Positions 1-5,538 of a stretch of 8,229 nucleotides of DNA are shown here, one piece after another. The notes beneath the pieces were generated by a model. The model did not search any database. It saw only the letters and a list, made by a program, of their open reading frames with translations, and was not told where the DNA came from. The DNA lies in the NCBI GenBank assembly GCA_002319815.1, contig DCFR01000072.1:11895-20123 (forward strand), given 5' to 3'. Numbering within the stretch: position 1 is the stretch's first letter; every line of letters begins with the position of its first letter. The stretch comes from Megamonas sp. UBA1799 (lineage in GTDB: Bacteria; Bacillota; Negativicutes; Selenomonadales; Selenomonadaceae). The position numbers and the translations under genes were made by a program.

Positions 1-1
1 G

Positions 2-538
2 GGTAGGGAAAAAGCCAGTCGTCTTTATGAAGAGGGCGAATATTTTATTCCGGAACTGTTGGTATGCGCTGAAGCCGCCGAAGCGGCTACCCGCATTTTC
101 CGTCCCTTGATGGACGAGTCAGCTGCCGCAGGAAAAGGCCGTGTTGTGATCGGTTCGGTGCAGGGCGATACGCATGATATTGGTAAAAATATCGTGGCGC
201 TGGTCATCCGCTCTGCTGGTTACGAGGTCATGGATCTGGGCCGCGATGTGCCGGCCAGGGTTTTTGTCGAAGCAGCGGAAACTTTTCAGGCGGATGTAAT
301 TGCGCTGGCTGCGCTGATGACGACATCAATGCCGCAGATGGAGGATGTTCTTCATCTGTTGCAGGCGCGGCAACTGCGGGAGCGGTACTTTGTTCTGGTC
401 GGAGGAAAACCGGTTTCCGCAGCTTTTGCCCGGCGGATTGGTGCGGATGGTTATGCGGCCAGTGCCGGGACTGCGGTGCGCTGGGTAGAAAAAGTTACAC
501 GGGATAAGCAGGAAATCAGCCGGCAGGGAAAGAAATAA
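2..538 (+). CDS. Corrinoid (cobalamin-binding) methyltransferase protein, 5' partial
   Basis: The frame is open from base 2 to the TAA at 536-538, giving 178 visible residues; the true start lies upstream of the window. Residues ~1-40 (ending in a YFIPELL-type helix) match the helical cap that precedes the B12 domain in MtbC/MttC/MtaC-type corrinoid proteins. Residues ~47-170 form the Rossmann-like B12 domain: D56-T-H58-D-I-G61 is the DxHxxG signature whose histidine is the lower ligand to cobalt. The later VGGKPVS and IGADGYAASA segments match the conserved nucleotide-tail pocket. In this family the protein carries a methyl group on Co between a substrate methyltransferase and a second methyltransferase, in the cytoplasm. 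The adjacent fusion gene has a UroD/MtaA-type domain, which fits the second role. The methyl donor cannot be told from the sequence. The usual family length is ~210-230 aa, so roughly 35-50 residues are missing at the N-terminus. Family assignment is firm; substrate is unknown. Confidence 0.93.
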   Translation, partial: GREKASRLYEEGEYFIPELLVCAEAAEAATRIFRPLMDESAAAGKGRVVIGSVQGDTHDIGKNIVALVIRSAGYEVMDLGRDVPARVFVEAAETFQADVIALAALMTTSMPQMEDVLHLLQARQLRERYFVLVGGKPVSAAFARRIGADGYAASAGTAVRWVEKVTRDKQEISRQGKK

Positions 539-562
539 ACAACAAGCGATTTTCAATGAGGA

Positions 563-607
563 AAACAGCGCTCACCGGATAGGTTTCGTGAGGCTGTTTC
601 TTTTTTT
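563..607 (+). terminator. Intrinsic terminator after the corrinoid protein gene
   Basis: The left arm AAACAGCGCTCAC (563-575) pairs with GTGAGGCTGTTT (588-599) as 12 base pairs with one bulged G, around a 12-base loop. It is followed by C and then seven Ts (601-607). It begins 24 bases after the corrinoid gene stop. It lies only 3 bases upstream of the Shine-Dalgarno site of the next gene, so it separates two genes that look functionally linked. It could be a partial terminator that sets their ratio, or an attenuator. Confidence 0.85.
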
Positions 608-610
608 ATT

Positions 611-618
611 GGGGGTGA
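611..618 (+). promoter_or_regulatory. Shine-Dalgarno site fixing the start of the Fe-S/UroD fusion gene
   Basis: GGGGGTGA closely matches the anti-Shine-Dalgarno complement (AGGAGGTGA) and lies 5 bases before GTG 624. The longer in-frame start, GTG 588, lies inside the right arm of the terminator stem and lacks a comparable site, so 624 is preferred. GTG 615 would lie within the Shine-Dalgarno site itself. Confidence 0.75.
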
Positions 619-623
619 ATCGG

Positions 624-1850
624 GTGGAATCATCGGTCAGGTTTATTACTTTTGCGCCATCGGGCACACGCTGCCGTATCATGGAAGGCGATACTGTATT
701 CATGGCGGCGAAGCGCTGCGGGGTCAAAGTCGATGCTGCCTGTTTTGGCAGCCGCTGCTGCGGGCGCTGCAAGGTGCGGATTCGGAAAGCCGGGCTGCCG
801 GATCGCCATGCTCGGGATGAGAAAACCTTTCTTTCTCCGCTGGATAGGCGTGAACGCACGGCGTTGTCACGTCGTGAGATCCTGGAGGGCTGGCGGCTGG
901 CTTGTATGGCGCAGCCGTTGACGGATGTTCTGGTCGAGGTGCCGGCCTTGCCCAAAGTGCAGTTGATTCCGACGGCTTCCGGTAAAAAAATGCCGGTGTT
1001 TGAATGCAATCATGCCGGCAGTGAGGAAATTCCGCCATTTGTTATCCGGAAGTTCGGGGCAAGTTATTGGGATGCCTATCAGCTGGCGCCGCTGATGAGC
1101 GCTGCCTCGGCGCTGATTGCCGATAGCTGCGGCGATCCGGTCTGCAAGCTGCCTTTTTGTGTGACGATTGAGGCGGGAGCCTTTGGTGCTGAAATTCGTT
1201 TTCCCGAGCAGGGGCATTTGCCTTTGCCGGGAAAATATTTATTTGCTGCTGCCGAGGAACTGGTGAACTTACCGGATATTGACTTTTCAGCCGGACGAAT
1301 TCATGAGGTTTTGGAGAGTGTGCGTCTGCTGCACGAGGTTGGCCGGCGCATTGTATTGAAGGTGGAAGCGCCTTTTACGGTGCTGTCCATGCTCATGGAT
1401 ACGGCGGTTTTGTTTCGGGCGCTGCGGCGGCAGCGACATCTGGTGGAAGCGGCGTTGACAAAAATTCGCCGGAATCTGGTCCGTTATATTGCGCTGGCGT
1501 TTGCCAATGGGGCGGATATTATTTCCTATGCCGATCCCAGCGGCGTCATCGAATTTATCGGGCCAAAAACTTTTTGTGAAGTCAGCGGAAGGGAAACTGT
1601 CTGCCTGCTGCATGAAGTAGAAAATCTCCGTCCGGGCGGCATTGTGCACATCTGCGGCAAGACATCTACTTCGCTGGAGTATATGGGACTCTGTCATTTT
1701 GATACCTGTGTGCTGCCGGGACGGCGTAACTTTGCCGATGCTTTGCTGGCTATCCATGACCGGAATAAGGTACAGTTTACCGGTCATAACTGTATCTTGG
1801 TAACAGCAGCGCCGATGCTGCGGCCGGAAATCTGTTTTTTGCATTTGTAA
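624..1850 (+). CDS. Fusion protein: 2Fe-2S ferredoxin domain + UroD/MtaA-type corrinoid methyltransferase domain
   Basis: The GTG start at 624 gives 408 residues. Residues ~5-107 form a plant-type 2Fe-2S domain: C40-x5-C46-x2-C49 and a fourth cysteine C94 in a WRLACMAQ segment, the layout of the N-terminus of RACo/RamA-like reductive activators. The usual CGG is CFG here. Residues ~121-408 resemble the uroporphyrinogen decarboxylase superfamily, specifically the methylcobalamin methyltransferase (MtaA/CmuA) branch: EAPFTVLSML at 248-257, GADIISYADPSG at 296-307, and H342-x-C344, the HxC zinc motif that activates a thiol acceptor. C390 in a C-x6-P context may be the third zinc ligand. The domain is ~290 residues against ~330-340 for MtaA, with too short a gap between HxC and the last cysteine, so a segment is missing or the C-terminus is divergent. 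No ASKHA/DUF4445 activator domain is present. Role inferred: methyl transfer with the upstream corrinoid protein, possibly with electron delivery to cobalt. Domain calls are good; function and activity are unproven. Confidence 0.8.
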   Translation: MESSVRFITFAPSGTRCRIMEGDTVFMAAKRCGVKVDAACFGSRCCGRCKVRIRKAGLPDRHARDEKTFLSPLDRRERTALSRREILEGWRLACMAQPLTDVLVEVPALPKVQLIPTASGKKMPVFECNHAGSEEIPPFVIRKFGASYWDAYQLAPLMSAASALIADSCGDPVCKLPFCVTIEAGAFGAEIRFPEQGHLPLPGKYLFAAAEELVNLPDIDFSAGRIHEVLESVRLLHEVGRRIVLKVEAPFTVLSMLMDTAVLFRALRRQRHLVEAALTKIRRNLVRYIALAFANGADIISYADPSGVIEFIGPKTFCEVSGRETVCLLHEVENLRPGGIVHICGKTSTSLEYMGLCHFDTCVLPGRRNFADALLAIHDRNKVQFTGHNCILVTAAPMLRPEICFLHL

Positions 1851-1879
1851 ATCGCAACCCTTTTTTTCTGGGTTTACAA
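1845..1879 (+). repeat. Inverted repeat overlapping the stop of the fusion gene and the -35 of the next promoter (BirA-box-like)
   Basis: TTGTAAA (1845-1851) is the reverse complement of TTTACAA (1873-1879), and AACCC (1856-1860) pairs with GGGTT (1870-1874). Folded as RNA it is an imperfect hairpin followed by a T-rich stretch (1883-1888), so it may act as a weak terminator for the fusion gene. Read as DNA, the right half GGTTTACAA (1871-1879) equals a BirA half-site as known from the E. coli bio operator. The left half TTGTAAATC matches 7 of 9 positions, with a 17-base spacer (16 in E. coli). It covers the -35 box of the following promoter, where a repressor would bind. Both readings are inference. 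Confidence 0.4.
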
Positions 1880-1901
1880 GGATTTTTTCTTATGCTATAC
1901 T
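1873..1901 (+). promoter_or_regulatory. Sigma-A promoter with extended -10 for the HTH gene
   Basis: TTTACA (1873-1878) as -35, a 17-base spacer, then TGC TATACT with the -10 at 1896-1901 and the TG of an extended -10 at 1893-1894. The predicted start is near 1908, giving a leader of about 40 bases before ATG 1950. Each box is within one base of consensus and the spacing is ideal. Confidence 0.8.
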
Positions 1902-1949
1902 ATCTTACAAAGAAGAAAGGTACGTTATCATAAGAAGAAGGTTGTTTTG

Positions 1950-2429
1950 ATGCGCGTTGCAGTAAAGATTGAACTTACCTCGGAGGAACGTCAGCAATTG
2001 GAGCAAAATGTCCGGCCGCCGATTGCGGATCAGCGGCTGTACTTGCGGTCACGGATTATTTTGCTGTCGGCGGCGGGGCGGGAATGTGTGGAGATTGCCG
2101 CCTTGCTGGGGGTATCGGAAAAAACCTGCCGCAAATGGCGCAATCGGTTTGCGGTTGAACGCATGGCGGGGATACTTGATTTGGAGCGCAGCGGTGCGCC
2201 GGAACTTTTTACAAGGGCGGAGCGGGCGGAGATTATCCGCATGGCTTCGACGGCGCCGGCGTTGTTGGAAAACTGGACGTTGGCCAATGTCACGGCAGAA
2301 GTGCGGCAACGTTTTCACCGTTCGGTATCAGTGGAAACGATCCGGCAGATTCTTAAAAGTGCCGCAGCTCAGGCAGAGGTACCGTCGGGCGTCGTTTTGC
2401 GGTCGCCGGCGGCAGATCGGGAAGCTTAA
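1950..2429 (+). CDS. Orphan IS630-type double helix-turn-helix protein (no DDE domain)
   Basis: The ATG at 1950 is preceded by AGAAGAAGG (1933-1941) at a good distance; a TTG one codon earlier is less likely. The product is 159 residues. Residues ~30-68 carry a helix-turn-helix with the pattern RSRIILLSAAG...IAALLGVSEKT..KWRNRF, and residues ~71-85 the G-L-x-x-RSG linker. Residues ~107-137 carry a second, winged-type helix-turn-helix (WTLANVTAEV...VSVETIRQIL). This is the DNA-binding half of IS630/Tc1-mariner-like transposases. The catalytic DDE half (~180 residues) is absent: the frame ends after 20 non-conserved residues and a terminator follows 11 bases later. With its own promoter, ribosome site and terminator, it is either an eroded transposase or a domesticated DNA-binding protein. 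No terminal inverted repeats were found. The HTH family likeness is clear; the regulator role is inference. Confidence 0.75.
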   Translation: MRVAVKIELTSEERQQLEQNVRPPIADQRLYLRSRIILLSAAGRECVEIAALLGVSEKTCRKWRNRFAVERMAGILDLERSGAPELFTRAERAEIIRMASTAPALLENWTLANVTAEVRQRFHRSVSVETIRQILKSAAAQAEVPSGVVLRSPAADREA

Positions 2430-2440
2430 AATTTATGAGG

Positions 2441-2480
2441 CTGTCGGGCATGCTGTACGCATTTGCCCGGCAGTTTTTTT
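2441..2480 (+). terminator. Intrinsic terminator of the HTH gene
   Basis: CTGTCGGGCA (2441-2450) pairs with TGCCCGGCAG (2464-2473) as ten base pairs including one G-U, with a 13-base loop, followed directly by seven Ts (2474-2480). It begins 11 bases after the stop codon. Confidence 0.92.
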
Positions 2481-2514
2481 GTTTCGGGGAATTTTTGCCG
2501 ATAAATCGTATTTA

Positions 2515-2567
2515 AGCAATAAACAGATTATGAGACGACGGAACATCCTGCCAACTGTTTTTTTGCT
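2515..2567 (+). repeat. Imperfect long-range hairpin in the intergenic region
   Basis: AGCAATAAACAG (2515-2526) is nearly the reverse complement of CTGTTTTTTTGCT (2555-2567), with one mismatch and one extra base, around a 28-base loop. ATGAG (2530-2534) and CTCAT (2566-2570) could form a competing pairing. The downstream arm contains a T7 run, so it may be a weak second terminator. No gene is seen in 2481-2718. This item is speculative. Confidence 0.3.
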
Positions 2568-2578
2568 CATCAGAGAGA

Positions 2579-2620
2579 GAAAAAGGTAAACAAACCGAAG
2601 AAATTTTGTTTACCTTTTTC
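2579..2620. terminator. Perfect 16-bp hairpin, probable bidirectional terminator
   Basis: GAAAAAGGTAAACAAA (2579-2594) and TTTGTTTACCTTTTTC (2605-2620) are exact reverse complements around a 10-base loop. The A-run before and T-run after a GGTAAAC/GTTTACC core are what a terminator working in both directions looks like. It would shield the birA operon from upstream transcription. The core is not GC-rich, so strength is uncertain. Confidence 0.7.
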
Positions 2621-2649
2621 TTGATTATATGTTTTCTTTAGGCTATTAT
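2621..2649 (+). promoter_or_regulatory. Promoter of the birA-coaX-dusB operon
   Basis: TTGATT (2621-2626) as -35, a 17-base spacer, and TATTAT (2644-2649) as -10. The overlapping TATAAT at 2647-2652 is a perfect -10 but leaves a 20-base spacer. Transcription would start near 2656-2660, leaving a ~60-base leader before birA. The -35 directly abuts the preceding hairpin. Confidence 0.65.
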
Positions 2650-2655
2650 AATACG

Positions 2656-2669
2656 TGTTAGTTTTAACA
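2656..2669 (+). repeat. Short palindrome at the predicted birA transcription start
   Basis: TGTTA (2656-2660) and TAACA (2665-2669) are inverted around GTTT. The position just downstream of the -10 would suit an operator. The 4-base gap is far shorter than in BirA operators, so the binding protein, if any, is unknown. It may be chance in AT-rich DNA. Confidence 0.3.
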
Positions 2670-2718
2670 TAAGGCGCGAAGGGAAGCGCATTTCATATGG
2701 GAGTAGGGAGGTAATCGA

Positions 2719-3696
2719 ATGCAGTCGAAAATTTTGGAACTGCTGCGCAGTGCAGGTGACGGTTACATCTCCGGTGAAGAGATTGCAACACAGCTTGGGG
2801 TATCGCGTACGGCCGTCTGGAAACATATTCAGGAGCTTAAAGCGGCGGGGTATGATATTGTCAGTCATTCGCGCAGCGGCTATTCTTTGCGCGAAGCTCC
2901 AGATTTGTTGCTGCCGCAGGAGATTCGGAATTTGCTGCGGACCCGTCTGATCGGGCGGGAAATTGTCCATTTTGAGGACATTGCTTCAACAAATAATGAG
3001 GCTAAGCGTCTGGCTATACAGGGGGCGGCCGATGGCACCATTGTGGTCAGCGAGGCGCAGGGCGCCGGCAAGGGGCGGTTGTCCCGCGGCTGGTTTTCCC
3101 CCAAGGGAAAGGGAATCTGGTTTTCGGTTATTCTGCGACCTTGTTTTTTGCCGCAGGATGCGCCGAAGTGCACGTTGATGGCCGCCGTAGCTATTGTACG
3201 GGCTGTGCGGAAGTTTGACATTCAGGTTGGGATTAAATGGCCGAATGATATTTTGTATGAAGGTCGCAAATTGGTGGGTATCCTGACGGAAATGAGCGCT
3301 GAAATGGAACGTATCAATTATGTGGTGATCGGTACCGGAATCAATGTGAATCTGCTGCCGGAGGACTTCCCACCAGAAGTGAAAGATATCGCGACTTCTC
3401 TGGCGATGATTAAAGGAGAGAAACTGCCGCGAGTCAAACTTTTTGCCGAAATCATCACAGCCATGGAAGATCTTTACTTGGCGGCGCAAAAAGAAGGTTT
3501 TGCTCCGGTGCTTGATGAGTGGCGTCGTTATACGGTGACATTGGGACAGGATGTCAATGTGATTGGCATCAACGAGACTTTTACCGGACGGGCGGTTGAT
3601 ATTGATGCGGACGGAGCTCTTTTGGTCGAGACGGCGGAAGGCTGTCGGCGGGTGTTGGCCGGTGATGTGTCAATCCGGCCGCATAAAAAGGAATAG
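2719..3696 (+). CDS. birA: Bifunctional biotin--[acetyl-CoA-carboxylase] ligase / biotin operon repressor
   Basis: The ATG at 2719 has AGGGAGGT (2705-2712) six bases before it. The 325 residues match full-length class II biotin protein ligases. Residues ~17-45 are a winged helix-turn-helix (SGEEIATQLGVSRTAVWKHI), so it should also act as a biotin-responsive DNA-binding repressor. Residues ~80-265 are the catalytic domain: the biotinyl-AMP loop G115-AGKGRLSRGW125, the KWPND motif with catalytic K173, and GTGINVN at 205-211. Residues ~275-320 are the C-terminal SH3-like domain. It makes biotinyl-5'-AMP from biotin and ATP, then attaches biotin to the lysine of biotin carboxyl-carrier proteins in the cytoplasm. 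It is first of a co-directional five-gene cluster; coaX follows after 45 bases. No biotin synthesis genes are in the window, so its DNA targets are not visible, apart from a possible site at 1845-1879. Confidence 0.96.
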   Translation: MQSKILELLRSAGDGYISGEEIATQLGVSRTAVWKHIQELKAAGYDIVSHSRSGYSLREAPDLLLPQEIRNLLRTRLIGREIVHFEDIASTNNEAKRLAIQGAADGTIVVSEAQGAGKGRLSRGWFSPKGKGIWFSVILRPCFLPQDAPKCTLMAAVAIVRAVRKFDIQVGIKWPNDILYEGRKLVGILTEMSAEMERINYVVIGTGINVNLLPEDFPPEVKDIATSLAMIKGEKLPRVKLFAEIITAMEDLYLAAQKEGFAPVLDEWRRYTVTLGQDVNVIGINETFTGRAVDIDADGALLVETAEGCRRVLAGDVSIRPHKKE

Positions 3697-3741
3697 TTTC
3701 CAAATTGCAGAAATTGGCGCAAAGCCATTGGAGGAAAAAAG

Positions 3742-4521
3742 ATGCTTTTAGTCTTTGATATTGGCAACAGCAATATCGTATTGGGTACTTATGAGGGAAA
3801 GAAACTTCTCCGTCATTGGCGGATATCAACGGATCGCCAGAAGACCGGCGATGAATATGGTATGCTTATCAATGATTTATTCCGGTTTCAGGGCATTCGT
3901 ATGGCGGACATCGATGCAATTATCATTTCATCGGTAGTGCCGCCGCTGGTTGTGCCGCTGGTCAAAATGTGCGAGCGGTATTTTCGTTTGCATCCGTTGA
4001 TTGTCGGCCCTGGCATTAAGACCGGTATCCGGCTGAAATACGAGAATCCGCGTGAAATTGGTGCGGATCGTATTGTCAATTCGGTTGGTGCGTTTGAGCA
4101 GTATGGCGGACCGTTGATTGTCGTGGACATTGGCACGGCGACAACGTTTGATATCGTGGATACCAATGGCGATTATTTGGGAGGCGTGATTGCCCCCGGC
4201 ATCGGCAGTTCCTCTGAGGCGCTGTTCCAGCGTACGGCTCAGCTGCCAAGAGTCGGACTGGTAACACCGCGTACTGTGATCTGCCGCAATACGGTGACCG
4301 GGATGCAGGCAGGCATCATTTTCGGCTTTGTCGGACAGATTGATGAGATCGTTCATCGGATCAAAGCTGAAATGAAGCAGGAAATGCGGGTCATTGCCAC
4401 CGGTGGGTTGGCACATATGATTTCGCGCGAATCTAAAACTATCGACAAGGTGGATAATTTTCTCACGCTTACAGGACTTCGGGTGTTGTACGAACGCAAT
4501 ATTCCGGTGAGCAAGGAATAG
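3742..4521 (+). CDS. coaX: Type III pantothenate kinase
   Basis: The ATG at 3742 follows GGAGG (3730-3734) by seven bases. The 259 residues are typical of CoaX (~255-260). It phosphorylates pantothenate with ATP, the first and committed step of coenzyme A synthesis. Type III enzymes belong to the ASKHA fold and are not feedback-inhibited by CoA. Motifs visible: DIGNSN at 6-11 (phosphate loop, catalytic D6), GADRI at 107-111, DIGTATTFD at 129-137 with catalytic D129, and APGI at 151-154. The closing LTLTGLRVLYERN segment is also usual. At residue 181 a cysteine replaces the glycine more often seen in the TVIGKNTV segment, a conservative-site oddity that need not affect catalysis. It sits between birA and dusB, and dusB's ribosome site overlaps its stop, so the two are likely translationally coupled. 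Confidence 0.96.
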   Translation: MLLVFDIGNSNIVLGTYEGKKLLRHWRISTDRQKTGDEYGMLINDLFRFQGIRMADIDAIIISSVVPPLVVPLVKMCERYFRLHPLIVGPGIKTGIRLKYENPREIGADRIVNSVGAFEQYGGPLIVVDIGTATTFDIVDTNGDYLGGVIAPGIGSSSEALFQRTAQLPRVGLVTPRTVICRNTVTGMQAGIIFGFVGQIDEIVHRIKAEMKQEMRVIATGGLAHMISRESKTIDKVDNFLTLTGLRVLYERNIPVSKE

Positions 4522-4530
4522 GAGGCGTGC

Positions 4531-5529
4531 ATGCAGATAGGAAGTTTGGATTTTCCCGTGCCGGTATTTCTGGCCCCGATGGCCGGGGTAACCGATATGG
4601 CGTATCGTATCCTGGCCCGGGAAATGGGCTGCGCTTTGGTTTATTCTGAGATGGTCAGCACCTTGGGAATTCATTTTCGCAATGTGCATACGCTGGAGAT
4701 GCTGCATACCGAGACGGAGGAACGACCGCTCGCCATGCAGCTTTTTGGCGCGGAGCCGGAAAGCGTGGCGGCCGCGGCGTCGTATGTGGAAAGTTTGGGT
4801 TGTGCCGATATTATTGATTTCAATATGGGGTGTCCGGCGCCAAAAATTGTGAAAAATGGCAGCGGATCGGCTTTGCTGCTTGATCCGGAAAGGGCTTACC
4901 GGATATTGACGGCGCTGCGGAAAGCGGTCAAATTGCCAGTTACGGTCAAGATGCGCATCGGTTGGGATGCCGATCATATCAATGTGCTGGAGATGGCAAG
5001 GCTGGCAGAGGATGCCGGCGTTGACGCGATTGCCGTGCATGGACGGACGCGGGAGCAGTATTACAGCGGCCATGCCGACTGGTCGCAGATTGCCGCAGTG
5101 AAACAGGCAGTCAAAATACCGGTGATCGCCAATGGCGATGTTCGTACCTGTCAGGATCTGGCGCGTATTTTCCAGGAAACCGGCTGCGACGGCGTCATGA
5201 TCGGGCGGGCCGCACAGGGAAATCCCTGGGTGTTTCGGCAGTTTTATGAGTTTTTGACAACAGGGACGGAGCTGCCGGGGCCGACGCTCGCTGAGCGCGG
5301 TGCTCTCATCCTGCGGCATCTCGATATGCTGCTGGCCTTTAAGGGCGATCATGTGGGGGCGCGGGAGATGCGCAAGCATGCCACTTGGTATACGAAAGGA
5401 CTTTTGCATGGGGCCGAGCTGCGGGAAAAGTTCAATCGGGCCGAAACGCGGGAAGATTTTCGTGGGATTGTGCGGCAGATGCTTTTGACCGATAGAGACG
5501 GTAATGTGGAACGGGAAGAATGGATTTAG
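4531..5529 (+). CDS. dusB: tRNA-dihydrouridine synthase, DusB/NifR3 type
   Basis: The ATG at 4531 is served by TAGGAGG (4519-4525), which includes the coaX stop codon, indicating coupling. The 332 residues fit the family (~320-335). The enzyme reduces specific uridines of tRNA to dihydrouridine with FMN and NADPH. The N-terminal ~240 residues are a TIM barrel: APMAGVTD at 15-22 binds FMN, and NMGCP at 98-102 holds the catalytic proton donor C101. FMN contacts include K140 of KMRIGWD, H170GRTREQ, NGD at 201-203 and GVMIGRAAQGNPW at 221-233. Residues ~245-325 are the helical tRNA-binding domain. All expected residues are present and I see no truncation. The assignment to DusB over other Dus subgroups rests on overall pattern and the Firmicutes neighbourhood next to coaX. 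Confidence 0.95.
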   Translation: MQIGSLDFPVPVFLAPMAGVTDMAYRILAREMGCALVYSEMVSTLGIHFRNVHTLEMLHTETEERPLAMQLFGAEPESVAAAASYVESLGCADIIDFNMGCPAPKIVKNGSGSALLLDPERAYRILTALRKAVKLPVTVKMRIGWDADHINVLEMARLAEDAGVDAIAVHGRTREQYYSGHADWSQIAAVKQAVKIPVIANGDVRTCQDLARIFQETGCDGVMIGRAAQGNPWVFRQFYEFLTTGTELPGPTLAERGALILRHLDMLLAFKGDHVGAREMRKHATWYTKGLLHGAELREKFNRAETREDFRGIVRQMLLTDRDGNVEREEWI

Positions 5530-5538
5530 AAAGGTGCG

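Noticed and set aside
588..623. Upstream GTG (588) as start of the Fe-S/UroD fusion
   Set aside because: It lies inside the right arm of the terminator stem, codes a non-conserved hydrophobic tail from the T-tract, and lacks a proper ribosome site. GTG 624 has GGGGGTGA at the right distance.
1969..2589. 206-codon + strand frame overlapping the HTH gene and running past its terminator
   Set aside because: The translation is Arg/Trp/Cys-rich with no family likeness, has no ribosome site, and crosses the terminator at 2441-2480. The HTH motifs are in the other frame.
2579..2620. The 16-bp inverted repeat as a BirA operator for birA autoregulation
   Set aside because: The half-sites are in the opposite order (GGTAAACAA first) with only a 10-base loop, and the A/T-flanked layout fits a bidirectional terminator better.
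3697..3741. Possible hairpin between birA and coaX (CCAAATT...AATTGG)
   Set aside because: Only six pairs with a bulge, no T-run, and it lies in a short gap within an operon.
3928..5409. 493-codon open frame on the minus strand across coaX and dusB
   Set aside because: It is antisense to two genes with full sets of catalytic motifs. The translation is rich in His/Arg/Gln with no recognisable domain, typical of a shadow frame in GC-leaning coding DNA.
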